Positions 28,450-43,000 of a DNA stretch of 64,000 bases are shown here, piece after piece (position 1 is the stretch's first letter; every line of letters starts with the position of its first letter). The notes beneath the pieces are model-generated. The model saw only the letters and a list, made by a program, of their open reading frames with translations, did not search any database and was not told the origin of the DNA. The translations under genes and the position numbers were made by a program. This stretch comes from Allodiplogaster sudhausi (taxonomy: Eukaryota; Nematoda; Chromadorea; Rhabditida; Diplogasteridae), in NCBI GenBank assembly GCA_945643635.1, contig CALZFC010000062.1, forward strand, positions 1,490,001-1,554,000. Reading direction: 5' to 3'.

Positions 28450-31043
28450 TCAGTCATCCCTTCGAGGCAATTCACGGTGGTACTTTTGTAGCCAATCCGA
28501 AATGAAGCCAATGGGGTCGGCGGGTCGACGAAGCAGCACCTCAATTCACTCGCTCAATATCATTACAGTGTCATTAGCTAAGTCCTCCGCAGGTCATAGG
28601 GCACTTTTACTTTTCGAAATTCGAAGTTGCTAACTGAATTTATGCATTTGTTCCGGTTTTAAATATTTTATATCCGTGGACGGTAAATTGCAAATTATTC
28701 TGGTTTCACAGTCATGATTTAGCTGGAAATTGAATCGTAATGGAACCTCTGCCAAGGCCTTCGTAAGGACGGGCGCAACGGTGCGTGCCAGGTACACGCC
28801 GTTCTCACTGGTCGGCAACGAGATTCGCGAGTTCACGAGCTGCTCGAAGCGGGCTCTGAATGTTCACTTTCGTCTCATTTCATCCTGCCTTATTTATTTA
28901 TTTTTGAGCGTCATCGTATTCAATTTCAGTATATTAAATCTAACCTTATAATTCTGTTATAAGTTATTTTAATTTATGCTGTTTTAAGGAAGACTGCGTA
29001 TGCATAAAAATTATTGATTATAAGGCATTTCCAATTGGCGCGTGAGAATTACAAAATGACGTGAAAGGTAGTGAGACCTGTCCAAGTCCTCTTCGTCCTC
29101 GATGAGCCCGTTGCCAGTGCCCATGGAGCCTCCGCCATTGCCGATGCCTCTTGCGGACTCGAGGCCGGAGCTGAATTAGTTAATATTATATATAATGGTT
29201 TTTATTTTAATTTCCCTAACGAAATAACATATATTTTGATTAAAAATTTCAACTTTTGCCAACCAACTTCTTGAGCCAATTTCGCTTTGTCTTGAAATGA
29301 GTATTCCTGCTTATCTTCAAGTCTACCTGACTGACGCAGAGTCCAATGAATCGGGCGAGTCTCGGTCGTTCTCGAGCAGCTCATCGTTGATCTGAAGAAC
29401 AGATTAGTTTTGACAGAATTTGTTTTCTCGTTAAAAAATCAAACCTTACAAATTATTTTAAAACACCTTATAAGTTTCTTGAAATTTTGTTTGAAAATCG
29501 AATGGCCATTTACAAATAATAAGTAATGTAGAAAAGCAGTAGATGCTCACCATGCTCTCGAACTCGTCGTCTCTGTCCTTGATCATCTTCAGATCAATCA
29601 CAGCGTTCCGCCGGTAATAATCGGGCGTTCGGCCTTCCTAAACATGCTATGCCGTGCTATTAATCTTTTAAAAAAAGTGGATCCAGTTGTCAGTAAAATT
29701 TGGTCGAGCAAAAATGGAAACCTGGAGCAGAAACTTTTTTGGCCGTTTTAGTATGAAATACGGCTACAATGGCTCCAGTTTCATATTTGTGCCTAACCTA
29801 CCTTTTAAACTGAACCCATAATCAAATTGGACGCAGCTTGTTTCTCTAACGCGAGAGAGTGACCAAAAGTGAGAGAGTAAAAGTGTGTAGAAAACATTTA
29901 CTCACTTTGCTCTCTCAAATACGCGTGCTCTCTAAAACTGTGCGCATTGTTTCAAATGTGACACACGTTTTACGCGCAAGAATAGCAGAACACAAAAATG
30001 GCTTCCAAAGTGGTTGAGGTCAGTGTGAGACTGCTTCGTGGTCAAGATCTGGTTGGGGACGTCTGGCATGGCAAATGTAGCGCAGTAGGTAGCGAAAGGG
30101 CTGTGCCATAGCGTTGTCCCAGGTTTCAAAACCAGCGTTGTGCGTTTCTTTTGCACTCATGCCTTCAGTAAATAAACGTGCGCTATGTTTGGCTCAAAAC
30201 TTGACTACACATTAAAAAGAAAATGTCGGCACCTTATCACGAAACTAGTGCTATCAAAAGTAATTGTTCGGCTCATTTGAAAAAATTGATTGTTTCCAGG
30301 GAGAGGCGGTTCAACTTGTAGGCCTGGCCTTGGCCGTGTCGAAGGTAAAAATATTAAGGCGGGCCGAGCCCGGGCCAGAAAATGGCTTGGCGGGCCGGGA
30401 GCGGCCAGCCTTCCTACATTGTCGACGGCCATGGGGTCGGCGCCGGCCTTGCCGAGAATCTTGAGATAGTGGCCGCCGTCGCGCGCCGCCGCCGCGTAGT
30501 GCATCGCCGTTCGCTTGTTCTTCAAATTCAAAATTTATTCGTTTTAGTTTTAGATTAAATATTTTTCACTTTTTCATGTTTTTCACATAACTTAGCACAT
30601 ATGAAATGTAGCCACTTGTCTTGTTATAATAATAAAAAACTTGTCATTTTCTAAAGCAAGTTAGCCCTAAATAAGAATTCTGAATAAAGGAGCATGAAAC
30701 TCAACCAGAATCTGTTTCAATTTTTGTAGCCGCGCCTCTCTAAATCAAATACTCTCTAGCAAATGTATCAGGTGAAAAGGCGCGAATACAGAAGAGAGGT
30801 AGTGGCTCTTTCCATGAGCAGCAGTGACTACTTGCAAGGAATGGCCTCTGACATAGTCGGGCGCGTTGAGGACGGAGGGGAAGTTGGCGGCGATGTAACG
30901 AACGATCGACGTCTGCTCGTGCACGACAGCCGCGTGCAACGGCGTCGAGCCGAATCTGTTCAACGAAGTGGCGACGTGACTTTTTAAACTTGTCTTAAAT
31001 GAAAATTTGCCACAATAAAATGTAGAATGACAATTTCAACTCC

Positions 31044-31093
<50 letters not shown>

Positions 31094-34000
31094 GAGAGAG
31101 AGAGAGAGAGAGTGAGAGAAAGAGAGAGAGAGAAAGAGAGAGAGAGAGAAAGAAAGAACTAGGTACAACTTGTCGCGCGCGATCGCGAGCTTCTTCGAGA
31201 TCATGAGCTTCTTGACCGTGTCGAGGTCGCCGTCCCGAATGGCCTTGTGAATCGAGTCGACCTTTGCCTGATGGGCAACATCAATCCGCTGCTACCATAC
31301 CAGTTTCTTCCAGTTACTACCGTACCAGTGGCTACCGTATCCAATATAATCAGATCATTAAGAGAGCATGTCCGTAAGCTGCGAGCGCAGCCTGCCCCGG
31401 GAAAATTGTTTTCGAATTCATTAACGGAAAACATTTTGCTTATACAACTCGACCCGCTCTTTTTAATGAGAGTAATTTCATCATCATCCGATTTTTTTCC
31501 TTCGGGATACACTACCGTAACATTGAACATTCATTGAGCCATAAATCCGTTCAAAATCTATTTTGAGAAACGATGTACATATCATTCAATAGCATTTCGA
31601 AAGCTCTTTAAATTTCATCTAGGAACATGTTTTCGAAAATTTTATTTTGGCCGAGAAAATTGGCGTTAAATTATTTGAAGAGTCGTCACACCACTTTCTG
31701 CACATTTCTACACTCTGGAACATAGATAGAAAGAAAGAGCGTGAAATTTGCTATCAAATAATCACCATTCAATAAAAATCCGAGCGTACCAATGTTTTCT
31801 ATGACGCGAGCAATGCGCGTGAGTCGGTCAAAATGGCACATTTTCGGCCGCCGAGGCACCGTGCAAGCGCATTCATCGATCCATAACTACGCTCAATGTT
31901 AATATTTCAAAATCGTTAGCATATCATCTAAGAGCTCTCACAGAGATCTTCAAATGCTACATACATACTTTTATTGAAATATTAATATTTCTATGAAAAA
32001 TTTCGTTCTGTACTTTTAGAAGGCTTAAAAAACTATTTTACAAACATTTCAGCATTTCAAAACATGCATCATTAGAAAGAGCGTGAAATTTGCTTCAAGA
32101 TGAACCCATTTCAATAAAGTTTTAATTCTATAATGTTTTGTTATAAGTCATAAGAGTAGGTAAAGTTGCGTCGCTGTCCTTTCGCCCAAGAATTTCGCTG
32201 TTTAGGTTATTCGAATTGGAATATTCCAATATTTTTTTCCGGTGAAGAATTGTGCTAAGCTGATGCCCAATTCTTATCACTTATAACAAAACATTATAGG
32301 CTTGAAGGTTTATTGAAATGGGTCTATCTTGAAGCAAATTTCACGCTCTTTCTAATGATGCATGTTTTGAAATGCTGAAATGTTTGTAAAATAGTTTTTT
32401 AAGCCTTCTAAAAGTACAGAACGAAATTTTCCATAGAAATATAAATATTTCAATAAAAGTATGTATGTAGCATTTGAAGATCTCTGTGAGAGCTCTTAGA
32501 TGATATGCTAACGATTTTGTAATATTAACATTGAGCGTAGTTATGGATCGATGAATGCGCTTGCACGGTGCCTCGGCGGCCGAAAATGTGCCACCGACTC
32601 GCGCGCATTGCTCGCGTCATAGCAAAAATTGGTACGCTCGGATTTTTCTTGAATGGTGATTATTGGATAGCAAATTTCACGCTCTTTCTTTCTATCTAGG
32701 TTACAAAGTGTAGAAATTAGCAGAAAGTGGTGTGTCGACCCTCCAAATAATTTAACGCCAATTTTCTCTGCGAAAATAAAATTTTCGTAAAACATGTTCC
32801 CAGATGAAATTTGAAGAGCTTTCGAAATGCTATTGAATGATATGTAGATGGTTTCTCAAAACAGACTTTGGAGGGATTTATGGCTGAATGGATTTTTCAG
32901 GGTTACTGTAGTGTATCCGGAAGGGAAAAAATCGGATGATGATGAAATTAGTCTCATTAACTAGCGGGTCGAGTTGTATAAGCAAAATGTTTTCCTTTTG
33001 AATTCGAAAACAATTTTCCCAGGGCAGGCTGCCTTAAGCGCATGCTCGACTCTTACGGAGAAGCTCTCTTAAACGAGCTGCGAATAAACAAAAGTGTGTG
33101 CCAATTTGATGAGAACACATCAACTTTACATTCAGTGAACGACTCTTTTAATTTACAGCACCTTTTCATAGTCTAACCGCTATCCCCGATCAATTACAGC
33201 GGATCGTAAACGAAATTAGCCTGATTTAAATACTTTGTCTCCTTTGTCAATCCCTCCCTACCGTACCATGACATCAGGCAGCGTCGCGAGGAAGACATTC
33301 GTGTCAGGATGCGCGGCCGTTCGATTCTCAAGCAGATCGCCGCAGCCGGAGAGGACGAGCTGCTCCAGCTTGGCGACGAGTCCGTCACGCAGCCACTGCT
33401 GGATCGACGACTCCAGGTACGAAGGAGCGACGCGGTTGTGGAGCACCTGAAGAGAGAGAGAGAGAAAGAAAGAAAGAGAAGGAGAGAGAAAGAGAGAGAG
33501 AATGAAACAGAGAGGGAGAGAAGGAGAGACAGAAAGAGATAGGCAGAGAGAGAGAGACATACGGTAGGAAAGTTCGAAACGGCAAGGTTTAACCGAACCT
33601 GCTTGAGCGCCGCCTTCGTGTCCATGCGCATGGCGGCAAGGTCGATCTCGCCCGGGTGCTTCAGGTAGTGCTTCGCTGGACGGCCATTCTGAAATGAAGA
33701 GAGAGAGAGAGAGAGAGAGAGGGAGGAGATTCACTGACGCAGTCGTAGATATTCGGATCGGCGCCGCACTTCCGCATTATCTTGTAGAGATAGCCGCCGT
33801 CGCGTAGCGCCGCCGCGTAGTGGAGAGGCGTGCGTTTCTTCTAGAAATATTTTTTAAAGAAAAAAATTGTTGGTGATTAAATATGTATTTAAGCACATAT
33901 GTATGTACATAAATTTAATTTTTTTTTCCAAATTTGCTAAAAAATTAACAACTTGGTGTTATCAATTCCCACCTGATCCATCGCGTTGACCGATTGGGGA

Positions 34001-37000
34001 TAGTTCCGAATGAGATGCTTGGCGATGTCTGTCCGCTCGAAGACGATAGCCTGGAAAGATATACACACTCTTTAAAAATATCTAAACTTTTAAAAAGATA
34101 TACACATTCTTTAAAAATATCTAAACTTTTTAATCTTATTTAACTAATTATTAACCATGTTTTTGAGTGATGTGAACAATGTGATGATTAAAAAAAATTT
34201 AAATGTGATGCATGCAAAGGAGGTTGATAACCGAAAACGATTATGTAAGATTTCAAATTTGCCGCCGCCCTTCGCGCTCTCATTTACTTAAGAGAGCCGG
34301 TCCGAGAGACTCGACCATCACGGGACAGGGAACAAAAGTACCCTTTGATCCTAATTTCCTTAATACAGCGTGTGTAGGACCTAAATGGCTTCCCAAAAAC
34401 GTTTTCAGAAAAAAATTTTTCTCAAGTATGTCTACAGTATGGCCTGATAGACCAAAAATATTCAAATGAGCGTAACTCCCTTCCTTCAATAGCGACCAAT
34501 CTCAATTTTGAAACATTCATTCGATTCCTTATCAGATGGGGCACAAAACAACCATAGAAATTTTTTTCTGAAATCTTCATTATAAGGGTCATTTTGTCAA
34601 AAATATGTTTTGAGGGGTCCATTTCGGGCATCGGGACCCCCCCCCCCCATGTTAAAAAATGGAGACCACCACGAGAAAGAGCGTGCATTGTTACCTCTAA
34701 AACAATTATTGCTAAAGTGCAAGTCCGACCACTTTTTTCGGTAGCACGCGAAAAAGGCGTGCGAGTCGGTCAAAATGGCGCATTTTCGGCCGAGGAACCG
34801 TGCAAGCGCATTCATCGATCCATAACTACGCGCAATCTTAATATTAGAAAATCGTTAGCATATCATCTAAGAGCTCTCACGGAGATCTTCAAATGTTACA
34901 TAAATACTTTTCTTGTAACATTTCGATTTATATGGGAAATTACGTTCTGTATAATTAGAAGGCTTAAATGACCGCTTCAAAAACATGTCCGCATGTGCAA
35001 ACATACATCATAAAAAAGAGGATGAAATTTGGTACAAGGTGAACCCCTTTCAATGAAATTCTAAGTATAAGATGTTTTATTATAAATCATAAAAGTAGGG
35101 CCAGTAGCGTCGCTATCATTTCGCCCAAGAATTCACAGTTTAGGTTATTCTAATTAGAATATTCCAATCCTTTTTTTTACACTTTTTTCCATGAGGCATT
35201 GTGATCCTACTCTTTTGGCTTATAACAAATGATTGTATGCATGGAATTTCATTGAAAGGGGTTCACCTTGTACAAAATTTCATCCTCTTTCGTTTGATGT
35301 ATGTTTGCACATGCGGACATGTTTTTGAAGCAGTCATTTAAGCCTTCTAATTATACAGAACGTAATTTCCCATATAAATCGAAATGTTACAAGAAAAGTA
35401 TGTATGTAACATTTGAAGATCTCCGTGAGAGCTCTTAGGTGATATGCTAACGATTTTATAATATTAAGATTGCGCGTAGTTATGGATCGATGAATGCGCT
35501 TGCACGGTGCCTCTGCGGCCGAAAATGCGCCATTTTGACCGACTCGCGCGCCTTTTTCGCGTGCTACCGTAAAAAGTGGTCGGACTTCCACTTCAGCAAT
35601 AATTGTTTTAGAGGTAACAAAGCACGCTCTTTCTCGTGGCGGTCTCCTTTTCTTAACATGGGGGGTCCCGATGCCCGAAATGGACCCCTCAAAACATATT
35701 TTTGACAAAATGACCCTTATAATGAAGATTTTAGAAAAAAGTTTCTATGGTTGTTTGTGCCCCATCCGACAAGGAATCGAACAAATGTTTCAAAATTGAG
35801 ATTGGTCGCCATTGAAGGGAGTTACGCTCATTTGAATATTTTTGGTCTATCAGGGCATACTGTAGACATACTTGAAAAAAAAATTTTCTTAAAACGTTTT
35901 TGGGAAGCCATTTAGGTCCTATACACGTTGTATTAAGGAAATTAGGATCAAAGGGTACTTTTGTTATCTGTCCTCTTACAATGGGGGCATGGTCGAGTCT
36001 CTCAGATTGGCTCTCTTAAATACACACTTTATGCAGCGGCGAGAGGCCGCGCGAGTCGCGGCAGAGCGCAAGCTTTTTCCGGTCGGTGAGCAGCTTCACG
36101 GCCCGCGCGTTCCCCGTTTCCACTGCCTTGTGGATCGCCTGGATCTTGGCCTGCGAAAGGCATTTCTTATGCATCAGTTTCCCGATACAAACGATGCGAA
36201 TTAAAATTAGATTCATTTCAAGTACATCACTTTCCATCCATAATTTAAGAACTGAATTCGAGCCTTTTAAATGCATCACTTTCTTTCCAAAACATAGGAA
36301 GTTTAAAAAATGTTGAGAGAAAAGATGCCTACCTGATATTGTGGAAGCACTTCGAGAAAGCCGATGCTGTCTGCATCTTCGACCTGAGAGACGAAAAGAT
36401 ATGAAGAAAGACTTTGTTAGACTAAGGGGGAGATAGAAGAAAGAGAGAGTAAAGAGAGAGAGAGAAAGAGGGAGAGAGAGATGGAGAAAAAGAGAGAGAG
36501 AAAGAGAGAGCGGTGAAGAAAGAGATAGAGATAGAGCTAGAGAGATCGATAGAGACAGAACGAGAAAGATAGGACAAGAGAAAAAGATAGAGACATATAG
36601 TGTAATATACAGAATAAAAGACGAATGAGATGGGTTGAAAATATACATACGACATGAAAGTATTTCGTGATAATTTCTCTCAACTACTTGCCGTTTGATT
36701 TTGTTTACAAATATATCAATAAAAAATAAAAATAAACATGTTTAAATATAAAGTGAAATTTCGGAGTGGTAAAGTAGATGGAAAAAAGAGACAGTTGCCT
36801 CGTGGTTCCTTCCAAGCAACAGATCGGCGTAGCCAGTGAGAACGAGCTCTTCCAGCTTGCCAATGTTGCCCGTATGAATCCAGTCGTAAATGTCCTCTTC
36901 GAGATCTGTTTGGAGATCAAGCCGTTCATTCATGTTCATTCTTATAACTTATTTTTTATCTCTTTACAAAAATTACATGACAATTGAAAGTTACGTATAT

Positions 37001-40000
37001 AAGTCAGAGAAAATATTTCTTTCATTATTTCATTATTATTCTTACCCTCTAACTACTTACCTTAGCTCCAGTATTCGCTTTTGTCTAATATGATACTCGA
37101 AACTTAAAGTGGCCGAGTTGTCTCTCACAATCAGTATCCCCCTCCCTAACCCTGGAGCAGAATGCGGCTGAGCTGCCCGGAGATGAGTTGCGACATGACC
37201 GCGTTATCTTTCATCATTCGCACATTGAGACGCTGCCCGTGAGTCCGGTAGTAGAAGGGCGTGTGGCCGTGCGAAAACAAGCAGTTTTGTTGTTATGAAA
37301 TATAGTTTTATTCAAAAATATGATTGATTTATAATTTTTTCTAATATTTTGTTTACGATAAAAATATTTACTTATTCAATTTTTTTAAGTCTATGCTATT
37401 GTTAATACTACGTAGAATGTCGTTATTACGAATGTACCATAAACAAAAATATTTGAGAAAATATATTTCAGTAGCTCTTTTCAAGATATGCCGACAATAT
37501 AGCGGCAGCGCCATTTGAATATCGTTTGATATGCACAGTTACTTATACGAATGCACTTGGCTGTCTAACACTTTTATGCGCCAGAAGGAGCATTTTCAAA
37601 GGAATACATCGTCTTCTAAGAAGAAGTGAAATTACATGACGAGATCTTTTACACACTCGCGACAGAACCAGATATGAGCATGCATTTGCAGGGGAAGAGG
37701 AGAGATCGGATTGGATGCAAGAAGAGAAGAAGAAAAGGTTTCAGCCGAATCAATACATCTCATTATTAAACGCAGTCAGGAAAATCGTGATGCTAACACT
37801 AATTTGCTTCTCTTGTAAAGCACGTGACTATTCATAGAAGTATTCAAGGTTTGACAGACAGAATGATAGTGAGCAATAGAGAGAGAGAGATGGAGAGAAA
37901 AACCGAGATAGAGAAAGAGGAAAAGAGAGAGAGAGAGAGATGGAGAGAAAAACCGAGATAGAGAAAGAGGAAGATCGAGAGAGAGAGAGAGAGAGAGGCA
38001 TAGTCTGAGTTTTAGATTGCGCGAGAAGCAATCTAAAAGTAGGTGAAGCCTTTTTAGCGTCTCAATTGCTCGCCTCTTCAGCTGACAAGTAAAAGCTAAA
38101 TTGAACGATACTTCGTTAGAGAACAGCAGACAGATAAGAGTTTGCTATGTTTAACAATAGGTAAAACTACTAATTCCAGACGCCGACCTCATTTAGTGTA
38201 TTTTTTAACAGCATTCTAAAATAATAACGAGTGAAACTTAATATAATGAAAAAGTCTGCACTGTAATTATATAAAATATATATATTATGAATAGTGCGTG
38301 CTTGAGTGCAACTCATATAAATCTCAAATGAATATGGCGCTCTTCCGCATCTAAAATACATTAATCCTCTATAGACACATTCGTCTCCTGCCCTTATAGG
38401 GCTTCTTTACGAGATTATATGTATATTAAAGGAGACCACAAGGGAAATCTTCTACCACGAATTCCCTAACAGATTGGTAAAAAGTACGGTGTAAACAATC
38501 CACGGAAAATGGTGCTACTGCCCCTCGCCTCTCTCCGCAGAAACTTATCTTACTTTAAATATTTACATATTTACTTAGGACCTGCATTTTTTTCATAATT
38601 TAACTTTAAGTATAGTTGATTCCGCAGTATCTAAGCTCCTCATGACCTATTGACCTACGGCTTTTCCTAACCTTATCCTCGATGAACGCGTCGGCGCCCG
38701 ATTTCTGAAGCACTTTGATCATGTGCTCCCCGTTCGGATCTGCCGCCGCATAGTGCAGCGCCGTTCGGCCGGCCTGCAAATTCTCTTTTTCATTAAAGGA
38801 GGTATCCGTGGAATAATATCCTGAAAGTTTGAACGATTTTCTTCCATTACATTCCGATTTTCTTCCATTACAAAAATTGCGAGTAGAGAATTAGCTACAG
38901 TAGTCAGAGCAGCCCTCCTATTTCACACGCTCTCTCGACTGAGCGACTGCCAACTTTATGAGCGTGCGTATTCCGAGTGGTCCTTTAGCGCGACTGTATA
39001 ATGATTTGCCGGATACTTCCTTTAAATTTAAAATATTTAAATTGCACTCTGCAAATAGAACTCATCTGACCACGCAAAAGCAGTACAACCGAGCCACATT
39101 ACATAATCTTCTTTCCCAGTATTATTATCTGCGAAGTTTTCAAAGGAGCAAAATAAGTGCACCTGTGACTTGGCTTATTCAGCTGATCGAGAGAGAGAGA
39201 GAGGGAGAGAGAGAGAAATAGAGAGAGACGGAGTGAGGGGAAGGAAAAAAGGATTTGTTAGATAGAGAAACAGAAGAAGAAAGAGCGAGTGAAATAGAGA
39301 GAGACTGAGCGAGAGAAACCTTGCTACCTTACCTTAGCAGTCAGGAGCCCTCTTCCATGGCTTTCTTCTCATCACACCTTGGCCCTCGTACGACTCTTGA
39401 CTAATAGTGCCCCTCCCTCCGCAGGGGTATTGAAAAATAGTATCCCGGGGGTACTAGTTGAGAAAATACGGTATATATGTATGTGCACGCATGCAGCCTT
39501 TGATGCAAAACTTCCTTTCGATCCTCTCACTTGATGGCATAGTTTCCCAAGCAATACGAAATTATATTCTAAAATTTTGTGCTCATGCAGGTAAACCTAT
39601 ATTTTTAACTTTAAATCACCCAACAGAAATTATTTTAACTTAAAAAAATACATATTTAAATACTTTGATAACTATTTTTTTTTTAATTTTACCAAATTTT
39701 CGGTTTGAAATTTGAAAAATTTGAACGATATTCATATTTGAGTTCTGTTGTTAAACGTATAATTTTGATTAATTTTCTTTGTTGTAAGCATAAGGAACTA
39801 AGAGGCGCGTTGTAGGATTTAAATACAAACAGCGTTATTTTTGGCCTCGAAATATCAGTCTTGAAATTGAAATATACAAAAATGTCGAGAAATGTGATAA
39901 ATGATCGTATTTTCTATGAAGTATGGGAGAAAAAAAAACTGTTTCAAAAAAGCCAGCTTTTTTAAGTTTTCGCCATAACAAAGAGAAAACAACAAACGAA

Positions 40001-43000
40001 AAAGCAAACCCATGACGTAGATTTTAATATTTTGATATTGCTGCATATAAAAAAGAATCAAGCAATTTCTTCGTAGAAATATGTACGCTTGTATATTCGC
40101 AGACTAGAAAGTCTAGCAGCTTCTTGAAATGAACTGACATGATCAGTGGCGTTCACGCACGTCGGATACTTTGCAAGCAGAAAGCGCACTGTGTTCGTCT
40201 GCCCGTGCAGGAGGCCCTTGTGCAGCGGCGTCAGCCCTGCAAACATGTTCAGGGTTTTCGGTGGGAATTCAAAAACTTTTTTATTTCAACTATTCTGGGA
40301 TGGCTTCTGCATACGAGGACATGGAAGCCATCAAATTTGTTCCACGTTCACATCATTGTTGCTGACTAAAACTCGTTTACTTTCGTATAACACAACTTTT
40401 CATTAATTGCTAGGTTATTTTTTTTCTTATTTCACCATAGCTGGTTATGGTTCACATCGCATTCTCCTTCAAGAGATCAGTGGTGCTATTAATCTAGGAA
40501 GAAAGAAAGCTGAGCTCGACTTTTTTGTCTGGAACTTTTTTCAGAGTTGAGTTCAACTCTCAATACAATCGCGTCGAGTTTTCTTATAGAATTCCAATGA
40601 ATACCTCAAACTTGGGTAATTAAACCGGCTCAGTGCAGCAAGCATCCCAAACGTTCGGCAGCAACCGATGTCGGGCGGGTTTTTCATAGCATGATCATAG
40701 GCCGAGGTGTGAGGCTGGGACTAATAGACGAAAACGGAGGCATCGAGACGCAATGTCTCATTTTCACTGGCATTTTGAGGTCAACCTTTTTTCTCGGCGA
40801 GAGAGTACACAAAAATGAGAGACCAGAAGAAGCACCCGTAGCCGCCCACCTATGCCGGAGAAAGAGTGCGAGAGAGAGAAAGAGAGAAATAGTAGAGAAG
40901 AATATGGGGAAAATATATAGCAGCGCGAGAAAGCCTGCAAAGCAAAATTAGACTACTGAAAGAGAGCGGGAGGGGGGGGGCAGAGACAGAGAGAGTTAGA
41001 GAGAAAGAGTGGGAGATACTCTCAATGACGTGAAGGATTATGCTTATGGCTTCCATATTCTCCGAGGAGGATGGCGAAATAGAGCGAGGGCAAGAGAAGC
41101 GAAGAGTGCGAGATGACTCGAATGCGCGTATGAGAAAGAGTGTGAGAGAAAGAATGACATAGAGTGAGATAGAGAGAGAACGAGAGATAGATAGAGTGAT
41201 AGAAAAGAGAGGAAAAAGCTAACCTGCGTCATCATGCATATATTTCTAAAGAAGACAAGCTATCAAGAATGGCCAAGACGATTTCGCCGCGCGCTAATCC
41301 TGTGAATATTTCAATCAAGGATGTTTCAATTCGCGCAGGCTCAATGAAAGGAGCACGAAAAATCCCTTAGATTTTTCCTGACTATTATAGTGGCGTCTCA
41401 AATCACATGCTCTCCCGCCCTTGTGGCAGGCAAAAATGCGGGAATTCAAGACTACTTTAAAAAGGATAATGGAGAAGAAAGGCTGAAAGCGACGGTCTGA
41501 ATGAAGGGAAGAGATAGAAAGACAACTGCGAGAGTCTCCTGACCGTACGCATCGCGTGCAGTGGAGAACTGTGGCCGGTCGATGAGCGATTTGACGCGGC
41601 GCACGTCGCCCTCTTCCACTGCCGTGTGAATCGCGTCGATCTTCGTCTTAAGAATATTACATACATATGTATAGTATGTAGAAAAGAAACCGTTAGCAGA
41701 CACGAGCAGAAAGGATTCTCTTTCTACTCACTAACGGTGCAAGCCCAACCTGGTACTGCGTGAGTCCGCGCAGGAACTCGGCGCTGGCGGCGTTGAGCGT
41801 GTGCTTGTCGCGCAGCAGATGGCCGCGTCCGTCCAGCACGAGCTGTTCGAGTCGGCCGACTTCGCCGAGTGCCACCCACTCGTCCACTTCGTCATCCGAT
41901 GGCGCGTCTGGTTTTGGTTTTAAATATTTTATGTTTTATCGCTAATAATAAATTAATGCTCGGATCTCGTTTTACCCCCCCCCCCCCTCCCTTTAGAACA
42001 ATTTAAGAACACACATTCTTTCTTTTCTTTTAATTATCTTACAATACACACATACAGTCCCGCCCAGGATCTTGGTACCAAGGACGCGTCGGACGAGTCG
42101 GACGCGTCCAAATGCATCCTCGTTCATAACTATTGTTCTAGGAAAAACTAAAATATTTTAAATGGTACATTAGGTTGCTTATAGAGAGCGGGTGCTACTA
42201 TTAAAAAATCGATAATTTCTAATCATTTGATAAGGAGTTATCAGTTTTTGCCTATAAAAAATTTAATTTCAAATATTTTTAAACGAAATTTCTCCTGTAC
42301 CATTATTTTGTCTCTACACACATCCCCAAATAATAAAATTAAAGATTGTATCATTGATAACGGAAATCGATAAATGAGAACTTATCACGCATGTTCATAT
42401 GATGTAAAGATTCGCCTTACGATTCTGAATCGAATTCTGTAATCAGTTTTCAACAGAATGTGCCGGTTAACAATGTATTTTTGATTGTGTGTACTTTGCA
42501 AGACTTTCTTCAGAAAGAACATGGGCAGGGAGGCCTAGCAGGCCGAGGGGGCGGGGCCTAACCCTTTTTTTCTCTGCCTGTGCTATTTCGCTACCTCAAA
42601 CTTTTGTAATTAAACCGAAGACGAAAAGGAAGCGCGCTACATTTCTGAGTATCAATGCTAGCGCTGCAACCTAGATTTGGACGCATCATACCGATCCAAA
42701 ATTTTGACAAAGACCAAGACAATGAGGAATCCTGAAGAAAGACTTGCAAAGTACACACAATCAAAAATGTTGTTAACCGGCACTTTCTGTTGAAAACTGA
42801 TTACACAATTAGATTCAGAATCGTAAGACGAATCTTTACATCATATGAAAATGCGTGATAAGTTCTCATTTATCGATTTCCGTTATCAATGATACAATCT
42901 TTAATTTTATTATTTGGGGATGTGTGTAGAGCCAAAATAATGGTACAGGAGAAATTTCGTTTAAAAATATTTGAAATTAAATTTTTTATATGCAAAAACT

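Noticed and set aside
34594..34971. Pair of 125-codon frames at 34594-34971 and 35334-35708 that look like a conserved protein
   Set aside because: They are mirror arms of one palindromic element, so their likeness reflects the inverted repeat, not selection on protein.
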